A stretch of DNA of 8,735 nt from CAYUEQ01 sp964443805 (GCA_964443805.1 CAYUEQ010000039.1:1-8735); one strand, 5' to 3'. Numbered from the stretch's first letter, positions 1 through 6,739 are shown. Translations and numbers: made by a program. The notes: generated from the sequence alone by a model not told the origin.

Positions 1-754
1 TTGCATCCATATCTACTACTGATTCTACACTTATTTCTAAGTGTATTTCTTTTCCGATTAAATCATTTGGTGGGAGAGTTTTTAATACTCCAGCTGCTGT
101 TTCTTCTTCGTAATGGATTAACCATACCTTTAGATTGTATTTGTCTTCGTCGCCTGGATCGAGTACGCCTTCGGCAAGAATATTATTATTTAAACAAGGT
201 AGGATATTGTTATTAGCTACATCTTCAAATGTTAGACATTGTAATGTTCCTTCTTTTATTACATCATTATTTTTAGTTAGTTCAAATTTTATATATTTTA
301 ATGGGACTAAGTTGTTTGTTAGAACATTACATTGTTCCTCATTATAATTTGGATTGTCTTGGGTACATGTTCCATTAAAGTAATCTTCTTTGGTATCGAT
401 GAATACTTTATATCTTGCTGGTAGTGTTGATTGAGTATCATCATTTTCTATTGTAAAATTATATCCTTCTTGATTTTTACCTTCTTCATCTCTTTGAGGT
501 AATATTCCAACACATTCAGGTGAGTTTTTATTTGCTTCTTCATCACAATAAGACTCTCCTATTTGAGAACCGAAGTTTATTATATTTCCTCCAGTATATG
601 TTACTTTAAAACTTCCTACTTGAACTATATAATCGGTTTTATCTTGAACACTAAAAAGAGCATAGCTGGTACTTATTGCTATGATTGCTAGTAGTATTAT
701 TGATAGTACTATAATTGTTGTTTGTTTTTTTACATACTTTTTTATATGGTTCAT
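1..754 (-). CDS. Exported TasA/SipW-type surface protein, cysteine-rich (partial)
   Basis: This frame is open from an ATG at 754 to the left edge, giving 251 codons with no stop, so the C-terminus is missing. The N-terminus has a basic stretch (MNHIKKYVKKQ), a hydrophobic helix at residues 13-29 and then TSYALFSVQD. This resembles the leaders of TasA/camelysin-type proteins cleaved by SipW-like signal peptidases, which usually end in a Y/W-A-x-F-[SN] motif. The rest is polar and probably beta-rich (VGSFKVTYTGG after the leader; FTIEND, YKVFIDTK). Six cysteines fall in three spaced pairs (70/81, 130/142, 173/187), suggesting disulphides outside the cell. The start follows a weak AGGGA site, 19 bases after the stop of the TIM-barrel gene, so the two are probably cotranscribed. 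The role is unknown; a surface or fibre subunit is an inference from the leader type. No signal peptidase gene is visible in the window. Confidence 0.72.
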   Translation of the reverse strand, partial: MNHIKKYVKKQTTIIVLSIILLAIIAISTSYALFSVQDKTDYIVQVGSFKVTYTGGNIINFGSQIGESYCDEEANKNSPECVGILPQRDEEGKNQEGYNFTIENDDTQSTLPARYKVFIDTKEDYFNGTCTQDNPNYNEEQCNVLTNNLVPLKYIKFELTKNNDVIKEGTLQCLTFEDVANNNILPCLNNNILAEGVLDPGDEDKYNLKVWLIHYEEETAAGVLKTLPPNDLIGKEIHLEISVESVVDMDA

Positions 755-773
755 TTAATCCCTACTTTATTTA

Positions 774-1703
774 TTAATTTATATATTTTTCATATCCTAG
801 TTGTTTTAATGTGTTAAATGTTGTTTCTAAATTAATTGCTGCATTTATATCTTCTTCACATATTTCAGCAGTTATTGGTCCTTTATAATTATTTTTTTCT
901 AATGTTTTAATTATTCTATCTAAATACATGGTATCTATTTTATTATTAGTAAATGGAGCGCCATGTTTACCTTTAGCTTCCCCAAAACTTTTTACATTAT
1001 TTAAGTGAACTAAACATAGTGTTTTTGCAAATGCATTTATATATGTTTCTATTGTTCTATTATTTTTAACATTTTGAATTATATCTAAATTACAAACAGA
1101 CTGTGCATGACAGATGTCTAAAACTGTTTTTATATTAGAAAGATTGAGTGATTCAATTATAGTAGGTAGTTCAAGTCCACTTCCATAATATGTTCCATAT
1201 GTTTTATCAAGTAAATAATTAAATGCTGAAATATTTTCTATACCTAATATTATATTTGGATAATTTTGTTTAGTGAATTCATTTAAATATCTTAAATCTT
1301 CTACAAAACATTTCAATGATGCTTCTTTATTTTCTTGAGCAGTATGAGGATTATATTTATCTATGTTATATAAACCATCTGCATGGATTATTACTATAGG
1401 ATTTTTAACATCACAAATTTCGTTTGCTAATCTTATCGACTTTTTAAATAAATCGATAGATTCTTTTCTTTTATTTTGATCTAAAATACCTGCTCCAATT
1501 CTATATCCCTCTTCATCTTTCATTGGAGAATGGATTGCATAGACATTTAGTTTTATTTTCTGTAATACATTATTAATGTTTTCATAATTTATATTATGTT
1601 TAAATGTATCTATATCAGTAAAAACTTCTATCGCATTACTTCCTCTTTGTTTTCTATCTAATAATTGATTTATCTCTAATTTTGCTTTGCCACTTATTTT
1701 CAT
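774..1703 (-). CDS. Xylose isomerase-like TIM barrel protein, endonuclease IV-like metal ligands
   Basis: This 309-residue protein has the layout of the AP-endonuclease-2 / xylose-isomerase-like TIM-barrel superfamily, which covers sugar isomerases/epimerases and endonuclease IV. Candidate metal ligands lie in the expected order: H58 (AIHSP), H107 (IIHAD), E156 (GIEN), D196 and H199 (LDICHA), H233 (LVHLNN), H247 (GKHG) and E280 (ITAE). This matches eight of the nine zinc ligands of E. coli Nfo (H69, H109, E145, D179, H182, H216, H231, E261). The position equivalent to Nfo D229 appears to be glycine 245. LDICHA and HLNNVKS also resemble Nfo's DTCHA and HLNDxKS. The closing KNNYKGPITAEI is typical of the whole superfamily. 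It starts 45 bases after uvrC with an AGGAG site and has its own promoter-like sequence. It could be a DNA-repair AP endonuclease relative or a sugar-phosphate isomerase; the fold is well supported, the substrate is not. Confidence 0.8.
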   Translation of the reverse strand: MKISGKAKLEINQLLDRKQRGSNAIEVFTDIDTFKHNINYENINNVLQKIKLNVYAIHSPMKDEEGYRIGAGILDQNKRKESIDLFKKSIRLANEICDVKNPIVIIHADGLYNIDKYNPHTAQENKEASLKCFVEDLRYLNEFTKQNYPNIILGIENISAFNYLLDKTYGTYYGSGLELPTIIESLNLSNIKTVLDICHAQSVCNLDIIQNVKNNRTIETYINAFAKTLCLVHLNNVKSFGEAKGKHGAPFTNNKIDTMYLDRIIKTLEKNNYKGPITAEICEEDINAAINLETTFNTLKQLGYEKYIN

Positions 1704-1708
1704 TTTAA

Positions 1709-1757
1709 CTCCTAGTTTGTCTATATTAATAATAACATTTATGATGGTTTATTTCAA
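1709..1757 (-). promoter_or_regulatory. Putative sigma-A promoter and RBS of the TIM-barrel gene
   Basis: On the minus strand TTGAAA (1757-1752) is followed, after exactly 17 bases, by TATTAT (1734-1729), each one base away from the consensus -35 and -10 boxes. A start near 1722 would leave a leader of about 19 bases containing AGGAG (1713-1709), 5 bases before the ATG at 1703. The -35 box overlaps the last codons of uvrC, so the TIM-barrel gene may be transcribed both by readthrough from uvrC and from this site. Confidence 0.5.
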
Positions 1758-3521
1758 TTGTTTTTCACTTTGAAAATAGTTAAGGAGTTTGATAGCAATT
1801 GATTCTGGAATAACTTGTTTTAATTCATCAATAGTTGCATTTTTAATTTTAGTAATTGTTCCAAATTTTTTAATTAATTCTTTTTTTCTTATTTCTCCAA
1901 TTCCTTCTATATTATCTAAAGTACTCGCTATAGTTCCTTTATCTCTTATAGTACGGTGATAATTAATTGTAAAACGATGGACTTCATCTTGCATTCTTGT
2001 TAAATAGTGAAATAAGTTAGATGTTTTATCTATATCTATTATATCTAAGTTATCACCATCAATTAATTCATGGGTTCGATGTTTATCATTTTTCTTTAGA
2101 CCACAAATTTTAATTTTTAAATTTAATTCATCTATTACATCTTTAGCAGCGTTTATTTGATTGATTCCACCATCAACAAGGATTAAGTCAGGTAACTCTG
2201 TCTTTTCTACTAAGAGGCGATAATAGCGGCGATATATAACTTCTTTCATGGCATGATAATCATCATTTTTATCTATTGATATTTTAAATTTACGATAATC
2301 ATTTTTAGATGGTTTACCATTAATAAATACCACCATTCCTGATACTGAATAATCTCCAAATAAATTTGAATTATCAAATATTTCTGTTCGATCTAGTTTA
2401 TCTAGTTTTAATAATTTTTTTAATTCTTCATTTGCTACTATTGTTCTTTTTTCATCTTTTATAATTAATTCTAAATTGTTTTTATGGTGTAGTTTAGCAT
2501 TCATTTTTGCCATATCTAACAATTTTTTCTTAGCTCCTCTTTGAGGAGTTAAGACTTTTGTCTTTAACACTTCACTTAATAACTCTTTATTTATTTTTTT
2601 ACTAATTAATATTTCATTAGGTATTTCATGTTTTTGATAGTAATTTGCTATATAGTATTCCATATCTTCATTTTCTGAAGTTACAATTGGAAACATGTCT
2701 TGATGAGAACCTAAAAGTTTTCCATTTCTAATAAAGAATATTTGTAAGGCGATATAACCTTTATGGAAATAATGGTTTATTATATCTCTATTTGTATAAT
2801 CTCTTAAATCAGTTTTTTGTTTTTTTAAGATAATTTCTATATTATCTAATTCATTTTTTAAATCTAATGCTGCTTCATAATTTAAATTTTTACTATGTAA
2901 TTTTATTTTATCATTAATTTTATTTTTTATTATCTTGTCATTTCCTCGAAGAAAACTTAATATTTCTTTTTCCATTTTATTAATAATTTCAGGGTCTGGT
3001 TTTTTAACACAATAACCTAAACATTCATCTATATGATAATAAAGACATACTTCTTTTGGCATTCCTTTACATTTTTTAAGCGGATATAGGCGATTTAGTA
3101 AATTCACTATTTGTCTTGCCGCTTTTGAATTTTGATATGGTCCAAACAGTACCCTATCTTCTTTTCTTTTAATTTTTAAATATCTTACTATTTTTAATTT
3201 AGGAAAAGGTTTTTTAGTATATTCGATATAGGGATATGATTTATCATCTTTTAATAAAATATTGTATTTAGGGTTATATCTTTTAATAAGATTTAATTCT
3301 AAAATAAATGATTCTAATTCATTAGTGGTAACAATATAATCAAAATCAATTATTTCACTAACTAATACTGCTGTTTTACCTGTTTGTTTACCATTAAAGT
3401 ATGAAGCTATTCGTTTTTTTAAGTCTTTTGCTTTACCTATATATATTATTTGATCATATTTATTTTTAAATTGATATGATCCTGGTAAGTTTGGAACTAA
3501 CTCTATTTTATCTTTAAACAT
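1749..3521 (-). CDS. uvrC: UvrABC excinuclease subunit C
   Basis: UvrC makes both incisions in nucleotide excision repair after being recruited by UvrB on damaged DNA. The protein is 590 residues, full length for the family. The N-terminal GIY-YIG nuclease spans about residues 13-95, with Y27 in IIYIGKAK, R37, E75 as the expected metal ligand and NPKYNILLKDDKSYPYI closing the domain; the GVY/GIY triad reads GSY here. Four cysteines (151, 159, 167, 171; spacing C-x7-C-x7-C-x3-C) match the cluster reported to bind iron-sulphur in UvrC. A UVR motif that contacts UvrB lies around 205-238. The C-terminal RNase H-like nuclease shows D383 (IFDNSN), D450 (LVDGG) and H515 (DEVHRF), followed by a helix-hairpin-helix at about 535-585 (IEGIGEIRKKELI). 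The ATG at 3521 follows a very strong AGGAGGGG site by 5 bases. Confidence 0.98.
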   Translation of the reverse strand: MFKDKIELVPNLPGSYQFKNKYDQIIYIGKAKDLKKRIASYFNGKQTGKTAVLVSEIIDFDYIVTTNELESFILELNLIKRYNPKYNILLKDDKSYPYIEYTKKPFPKLKIVRYLKIKRKEDRVLFGPYQNSKAARQIVNLLNRLYPLKKCKGMPKEVCLYYHIDECLGYCVKKPDPEIINKMEKEILSFLRGNDKIIKNKINDKIKLHSKNLNYEAALDLKNELDNIEIILKKQKTDLRDYTNRDIINHYFHKGYIALQIFFIRNGKLLGSHQDMFPIVTSENEDMEYYIANYYQKHEIPNEILISKKINKELLSEVLKTKVLTPQRGAKKKLLDMAKMNAKLHHKNNLELIIKDEKRTIVANEELKKLLKLDKLDRTEIFDNSNLFGDYSVSGMVVFINGKPSKNDYRKFKISIDKNDDYHAMKEVIYRRYYRLLVEKTELPDLILVDGGINQINAAKDVIDELNLKIKICGLKKNDKHRTHELIDGDNLDIIDIDKTSNLFHYLTRMQDEVHRFTINYHRTIRDKGTIASTLDNIEGIGEIRKKELIKKFGTITKIKNATIDELKQVIPESIAIKLLNYFQSEKQLK

Positions 3522-3565
3522 TATATCCCCTCCTGAAATTTATTATACTATGTTATACTTAAATT
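3522..3565. promoter_or_regulatory. Divergent promoter region uvrC / IMPACT-domain gene
   Basis: Only 44 bases separate the two divergent starts. Leftward, TATAAT (3547-3542) has a poor -35 (TTCATA, 3570-3565) at 17 bases, and AGGAGGGG lies at 3534-3527 before the uvrC ATG. Rightward, TGTTATACT (3551-3559) is an extended -10 whose predicted start falls at or next to base 3566, the A of the ATG of the plus-strand gene. A second TATACT occurs at 3544-3549. The two promoters overlap, so polymerases on opposite strands probably compete. Confidence 0.5.
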
Positions 3566-3916
3566 ATGAAATTATTAAATGAAAACTTAATTGAAATTAA
3601 AAAATCTAAATTTTATTCTTATCTTTATGAAATAAAATCACCAACTGAAGTTGATGATATTTTAAGTTATCTTAGAAAAAAACATAAAAAAGCAGTTCAT
3701 TTACCATATGCATATAAAATAGATAACACTGCTAAGAAATCTGATGATAAAGAACCATCTAATACTGCAGGTACTCCTATATATAATATAATCGAAAAAA
3801 AAGAACTTAATAATGTTCTAATTGTAGTTGTTAGGTATTTTGGTGGCACTAAATTAGGTGCTGGACCATTAACCAGAGCTTATGGAAAAAGTGCTAGTAG
3901 TTTATTAACTAAATAG
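3566..3916 (+). CDS. Single-domain IMPACT/YigZ family protein
   Basis: The 116-residue protein matches the N-terminal half of the YigZ/IMPACT (UPF0029) family. It shows IKKSKF near the start (residues 11-16), SDDKEPSNTAGTPI at 59-72 and VVRYFGGTKLGAGPLTRAY at 88-106, the family signature. Bacterial YigZ proteins are usually about 200-215 residues with a second C-terminal domain (DUF1949). Here the chain ends with TAG straight after the IMPACT domain, so that second domain is absent. The eukaryotic IMPACT protein modulates GCN2 signalling; the bacterial function is not settled. There is no Shine-Dalgarno sequence before the ATG, and an extended -10 lies 6 bases upstream, pointing to a leaderless mRNA. 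Its last 8 bases overlap the 3' end of the convergent sigma factor gene. A C-terminal truncation by mutation is possible, but the sequence beyond the stop belongs to the other gene. Confidence 0.9.
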   Translation: MKLLNENLIEIKKSKFYSYLYEIKSPTEVDDILSYLRKKHKKAVHLPYAYKIDNTAKKSDDKEPSNTAGTPIYNIIEKKELNNVLIVVVRYFGGTKLGAGPLTRAYGKSASSLLTK

Positions 3917-4571
3917 TAAATTTATTACTATTATCTATTTCTTCTTGAAATTCATAATTACTAGCAATATTTCTAGCTTTCTTTAAAACTTTTATTATTT
4001 TCTTAGATGCATAAGATTGAGTAATTCCTAAAATTTGTGAAACTTCAGTTTGTGTTTTTCTTTCATAAAAATACAAATATAGAAGTTTCTTTTCATCTTC
4101 AGTTAATTTTTCAATAACTTCATTCATATTTTTATAGTATTCTTTTCTTAGTATATTATCAACAAAATCATTATCATCAACTATAACATCCATTAAAGTT
4201 AAATCATTGTCTAAATCATTGCTTACTAATTCACTTAAACTTGTTTCATCAGTAGAATTTTTAATTTTTCTAAAATACCTATTTATGTCATTCATTATTA
4301 CTCTAGATGAATAACTACTAAACTGAATATTTCTATTAACATCAAATTTATCAACTGCTTTTATTAAGCCGATGACTCCTTCACTAAATAGTTCTTCCTT
4401 ATCATTGTAATTACTATAATATCTATTGATTATAAACATTACAAATCTAAGATTACCAGTGATTAGTTTATTTCTTACCTCAGCGTTTTCTGTTGGATTC
4501 TTTAAAAATAATTCTTTGTTTTCTTCATTAGATAACGATGCAGGTAAATCATCCCACTTTAAAAAAATCAT
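3909..4571 (-). CDS. RNA polymerase sigma factor, sigma-70 family (SigE/SigK/SigF-like)
   Basis: The protein has 220 residues with sigma regions 2 and 4. Region 2 runs from about residue 35 to 102: NLRFVMFIINRYY (core binding), then EGVIGLIKAVDKFD and FSSYSSRVIMNDINRYFRK (-10 recognition). Region 4 covers about 150-202, with a helix-turn-helix at QTEVSQILGITQSYASKKI. There is no region 1.1 and little room for region 3. The opening LPASLSNEENKELFLKNP, the spacing and ITQSYASK recall the sporulation-type sigma factors SigE, SigK and SigF, but the stretch between regions 2 and 4 is divergent and acidic. It is the last gene of the cvpA-trxA run, starting 22 bases after the trxA stop behind a GGGAGG site. 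No anti-sigma partner is next to it. It is probably an alternative sigma factor; the regulon and type are not determinable here. Confidence 0.87.
   Translation of the reverse strand: MIFLKWDDLPASLSNEENKELFLKNPTENAEVRNKLITGNLRFVMFIINRYYSNYNDKEELFSEGVIGLIKAVDKFDVNRNIQFSSYSSRVIMNDINRYFRKIKNSTDETSLSELVSNDLDNDLTLMDVIVDDNDFVDNILRKEYYKNMNEVIEKLTEDEKKLLYLYFYERKTQTEVSQILGITQSYASKKIIKVLKKARNIASNYEFQEEIDNSNKFTI
3912..3932. terminator. AT-rich hairpin at the convergent gene junction
   Basis: AATAGTAA (3912-3919) and TTACTATT (3925-3932) form an 8-bp inverted repeat with a 5-base loop, right where the IMPACT-domain gene and the sigma factor gene meet tail to tail. It overlaps the last codons of both. The stem is nearly all A:T and no long T-run follows, so as an intrinsic terminator it would be weak. 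It is the only candidate at this junction. Confidence 0.25.
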
Positions 4572-4593
4572 TTTTACCTCCCTTTTTTTATTA

Positions 4594-4896
4594 CTAAATA
4601 ATTTCTGCGATTATTTCTTCAAGTTCATCTTTGGCAGTTAAGCCGATTTTTTTTGCATGTTCTTTCCCATCTTTAAATAAAATTAAAGTCGGGATAGACA
4701 TTATACCATATTTCATCGATAATTGCTGATGTTTATCAGTGTTGACCTTTATTATTTGAATTTTATCCTTTAATTCTTCCAGTACTGGAGCCATCATTTT
4801 GCATGGTCCACACCAATCTGCATAAAAATCAACTAAACATGCTCCTTTATTTATTAATTCTTCAAAGTTCTCATTACTTAATTCAATTATTTCCAT
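4594..4896 (-). CDS. trxA: Thioredoxin
   Basis: A cytoplasmic disulphide reductase of 100 residues, normal for TrxA. The active site WCGPC lies at residues 28-32 in the context DFYADWCGPCK. D23 of DFYAD is the usual buried acid, P69 in SIPT is the cis-proline that faces the active site, and LILFKDGKE gives the expected final strands. An extra cysteine, C20, lies just before the active-site strand. The start is set by AGGAGG about 6 bases upstream, and the gene overlaps the 3' end of cvpA by 14 bases, so translation of the two is probably coupled. Electrons would normally come from thioredoxin reductase, which is not in this window. Confidence 0.97.
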   Translation of the reverse strand: MEIIELSNENFEELINKGACLVDFYADWCGPCKMMAPVLEELKDKIQIIKVNTDKHQQLSMKYGIMSIPTLILFKDGKEHAKKIGLTAKDELEEIIAEII

Positions 4897-5605
4897 CTTT
4901 TTCCTCCTTATATTTATTTAATATTTCTTCTTTGTTTTCTATTTTTATTTTTCCTTTGTCTATTAAGTACTCAGCATTATCAGTACTGATTATTTTATAT
5001 TTTAATAATATTTCTAAAGATTGTCTATTGACTTGGGTTTTATCTTCGTTTGCTTTAGCAAAGTTGACTATTTCTTCTACTGAATTATATGCATTCCCCA
5101 CTATATTAGATAATGCTGGTGTTTTAGTTATTATACTAGTTGCCATTTTACTTTCTTCAATAAAATTTCTAGTAATATTAAATTGAGTACATATAAATAA
5201 TCCGATAAATATATAAATAAAATATTGAAAAAAACCAAATATCATACCTAGTATTTTAGAAGGTATCCCTAATATAATAGTAAATTTCATTATTTTTTCA
5301 ACAACTCCAGTAATTTTAATTATTATAGATAAAATTGTTGTTAATACTAACAAAACCAATAAAAATGCGATAGCTTCATAAATCAAGATATTAAATACAG
5401 TAACTCCTTTAAATATTCCAGTTAAGTTAAAAAACGGTAGCAGTTTATATAAAAATATAGATACTGGATTCTTTAAATAATAAGCTATAACAATAATTAA
5501 AAGAGTTCCTAGAAATGTTACACCACTTTTTATAACACCTCTTTTAAAACCAATAACAGCTCCTAAGCCGAGTAATAATATAATACAAACATCTATGATA
5601 TTCAT
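4883..5605 (-). CDS. cvpA: CvpA family membrane protein
   Basis: The 240-residue protein begins MNIIDVCIILLLGLGAVIGFKRG, the usual start of CvpA/YshB proteins: a short first helix followed by G-x-x-x-G-F-K-R-G. Hydrophobic segments lie at about 4-20, 29-45, 69-97 and 118-141. A soluble, charged C-terminal tail of about 95 residues follows (LLKYKIISTDNAEYLI, then Lys/Glu-rich). CvpA was named for a role in colicin V production in E. coli and is widespread in Bacillota, where its function is poorly defined. It heads the cvpA-trxA-sigma run with a strong AGGAGGG site, divergent from rnhC. That position agrees with its usual neighbourhood and supports the call. The C-terminal tail is less conserved and I assign nothing to it. 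Confidence 0.85.
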   Translation of the reverse strand: MNIIDVCIILLLGLGAVIGFKRGVIKSGVTFLGTLLIIVIAYYLKNPVSIFLYKLLPFFNLTGIFKGVTVFNILIYEAIAFLLVLLVLTTILSIIIKITGVVEKIMKFTIILGIPSKILGMIFGFFQYFIYIFIGLFICTQFNITRNFIEESKMATSIITKTPALSNIVGNAYNSVEEIVNFAKANEDKTQVNRQSLEILLKYKIISTDNAEYLIDKGKIKIENKEEILNKYKEEKDGNN

Positions 5606-5695
5606 TATAAGCCCTCCTTATATAATATATTATATTATATATTTAGTGAAAAATAAAGAAATTCATGATAAAATAACTAAATAGAGGTGTTAATT
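5606..5695. promoter_or_regulatory. Divergent promoter region cvpA / rnhC
   Basis: The 90 bases between the divergent starts include a run of alternating A/T around 5619-5642. Leftward, two overlapping TATAAT boxes (5639-5634 and 5634-5629) lie upstream of AGGAGGG (5618-5612); no good -35 is visible. Rightward, TGATAAAAT (5666-5674) is an extended -10 that would start transcription near 5681, just before the AGAGGT ribosome binding site (5683-5688) of rnhC. The boxes are read by eye. Confidence 0.4.
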
Positions 5696-6646
5696 ATGAC
5701 CATTGTTTTTAAAGTCAGTGATAACGTTAAACAAAAAATGATAAAATTCTATGAAGATAAAATAAATACTAAAACACCACCATATGCTGTATTTCAAGTC
5801 AAAGATTTTGACTGTACAACAACATTATATGAATCAGGTAAAGTAATGTTTCAAGGAATTGGTGCTGATATAGAAGCTAGTGTATGGATGGAAGAAGAAA
5901 GAATTTTAAATAATAGACATATTCAAAAAGAACTTGATAAAAAAGAAAAAAAAGATAAAGACAAAGATAAAGATAAAAAAGATTTTAGATTATTAAATAT
6001 GAGTACTATTGGATCTGATGAATGTGGAACTGGAGATTACTTTGGACCGATTATAGTAGTTGCTACTTATGTAGATAAAAAAGATATCATGTACTTAGAT
6101 GAATTAGGTGTTAAGGATTCTAAAAAAATAACAGATGATAAAATAATAAGTATTGCACCAAAACTAATAAAAAAGATTCCCTACTCAGCAATTATATTAG
6201 ATAATGAAACATATAATAAAAATTATAGTACTGAAATAAATATGAATAAGATAAAAGCTATCTTACACAACAAAGTATTAGTTTCATTATTAAATAAAGG
6301 ACCATTTGATTATGAAAAAATAGTAGTAGATCAATTCGTTTATCCTAAAAAATATTTTGAACATATTAAAGAGGTACAAAACAAAGTGACTAACATTTAC
6401 TTTTTAACTCATGCAGAAGATCAATGTTATAGTGTTGCAGCAGCTTCAATAATAAGTAGATTTATTTTCTTACAAGAAATGGATAAAATAAGTGATAAAT
6501 ATAAAATAGTTATTCCTAAAGGTGCTGGACCTTTAGTAGATGAAACAGCAAAAATTATTGTAGAAAAATATGGTATTGAAGAATTAAGTAAAATAGCTAA
6601 AACAAATTTTAAAAATACGGACAAAGTAAAAGAATTACTTAAATAA
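5696..6646 (+). CDS. rnhC: Ribonuclease HIII
   Basis: RNase HIII cuts the RNA strand of RNA:DNA hybrids, clearing primers and R-loops. From the ATG at 5696 it has 316 residues, normal for RnhC. An N-terminal TBP-like substrate-binding domain covers about residues 1-77. A linker of alternating Lys and Asp follows (79-96), then the type 2 RNase H core. The signature GSDECGTGDYFGP (107-119) carries D108, E109 and D114, VVDQF carries D212, and AEDQCYSVAAASIISR (240-255) is the conserved helix. GTGDYFGP and the N-terminal domain separate it from RNase HII. A GTG at 5687 is in frame, but it overlaps the ribosome binding site AGAGGT, which is well placed for the ATG at 5696; I prefer the ATG. The gene is divergent from cvpA, as in Bacillus, and ends inside a strong terminator hairpin. 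Confidence 0.96.
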   Translation: MTIVFKVSDNVKQKMIKFYEDKINTKTPPYAVFQVKDFDCTTTLYESGKVMFQGIGADIEASVWMEEERILNNRHIQKELDKKEKKDKDKDKDKKDFRLLNMSTIGSDECGTGDYFGPIIVVATYVDKKDIMYLDELGVKDSKKITDDKIISIAPKLIKKIPYSAIILDNETYNKNYSTEINMNKIKAILHNKVLVSLLNKGPFDYEKIVVDQFVYPKKYFEHIKEVQNKVTNIYFLTHAEDQCYSVAAASIISRFIFLQEMDKISDKYKIVIPKGAGPLVDETAKIIVEKYGIEELSKIAKTNFKNTDKVKELLK

Positions 6647-6680
6647 ACCAGATGAAATTTTCATCTGGTTTTTGTTGTTT
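6645..6680 (+). terminator. Rho-independent terminator of rnhC (hairpin copy 1)
   Basis: AAACCAGATGAAA (6645-6657) is an exact inverted repeat of 6659-6671, followed by a T-rich tail (TTTTTGTTGTTTTTT). The left arm begins inside the rnhC stop codon. Read on the minus strand the same hairpin lies about 65 bases beyond the stop of the gene ending at 6740, so it may act in both directions, although the minus-side tail is less T-rich. A near-identical copy occurs at 8633-8663. Confidence 0.88.
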
Positions 6681-6739
6681 TTTATTAGTCTGTGACTATT
6701 TGTAAAAAATAAAGATTTTATCATTTCTTTTAACATTTA

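Noticed and set aside
1..347. Two plus-strand open frames (1-216 and 135-347)
   Set aside because: They are opposite the exported-protein gene, whose leader, cysteine pattern and open frame over 251 codons make it the real gene. The plus-strand frames have no ribosome binding site or recognisable product.
4426..5186. Plus-strand open frames over the sigma factor, trxA and cvpA genes
   Set aside because: They are antisense to well-identified conserved proteins and are Phe/Leu/Ser-rich, as expected for the complement of AT-rich coding sequence.
5619..5642. Alternating A/T palindrome between cvpA and rnhC as a regulator-binding operator
   Set aside because: In such AT-rich DNA, imperfect A/T inverted repeats are expected by chance; overlapping TATAAT boxes explain it well enough.
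5687..5695. GTG at 5687 as the rnhC start
   Set aside because: It overlaps the AGAGGT ribosome binding site, which is ideally spaced for the ATG at 5696, and it would add only three unconserved residues.
6427..6624. Minus-strand 65-codon frame inside rnhC
   Set aside because: It is the complement of the conserved RNase HIII C-terminal core, and has no upstream signals.
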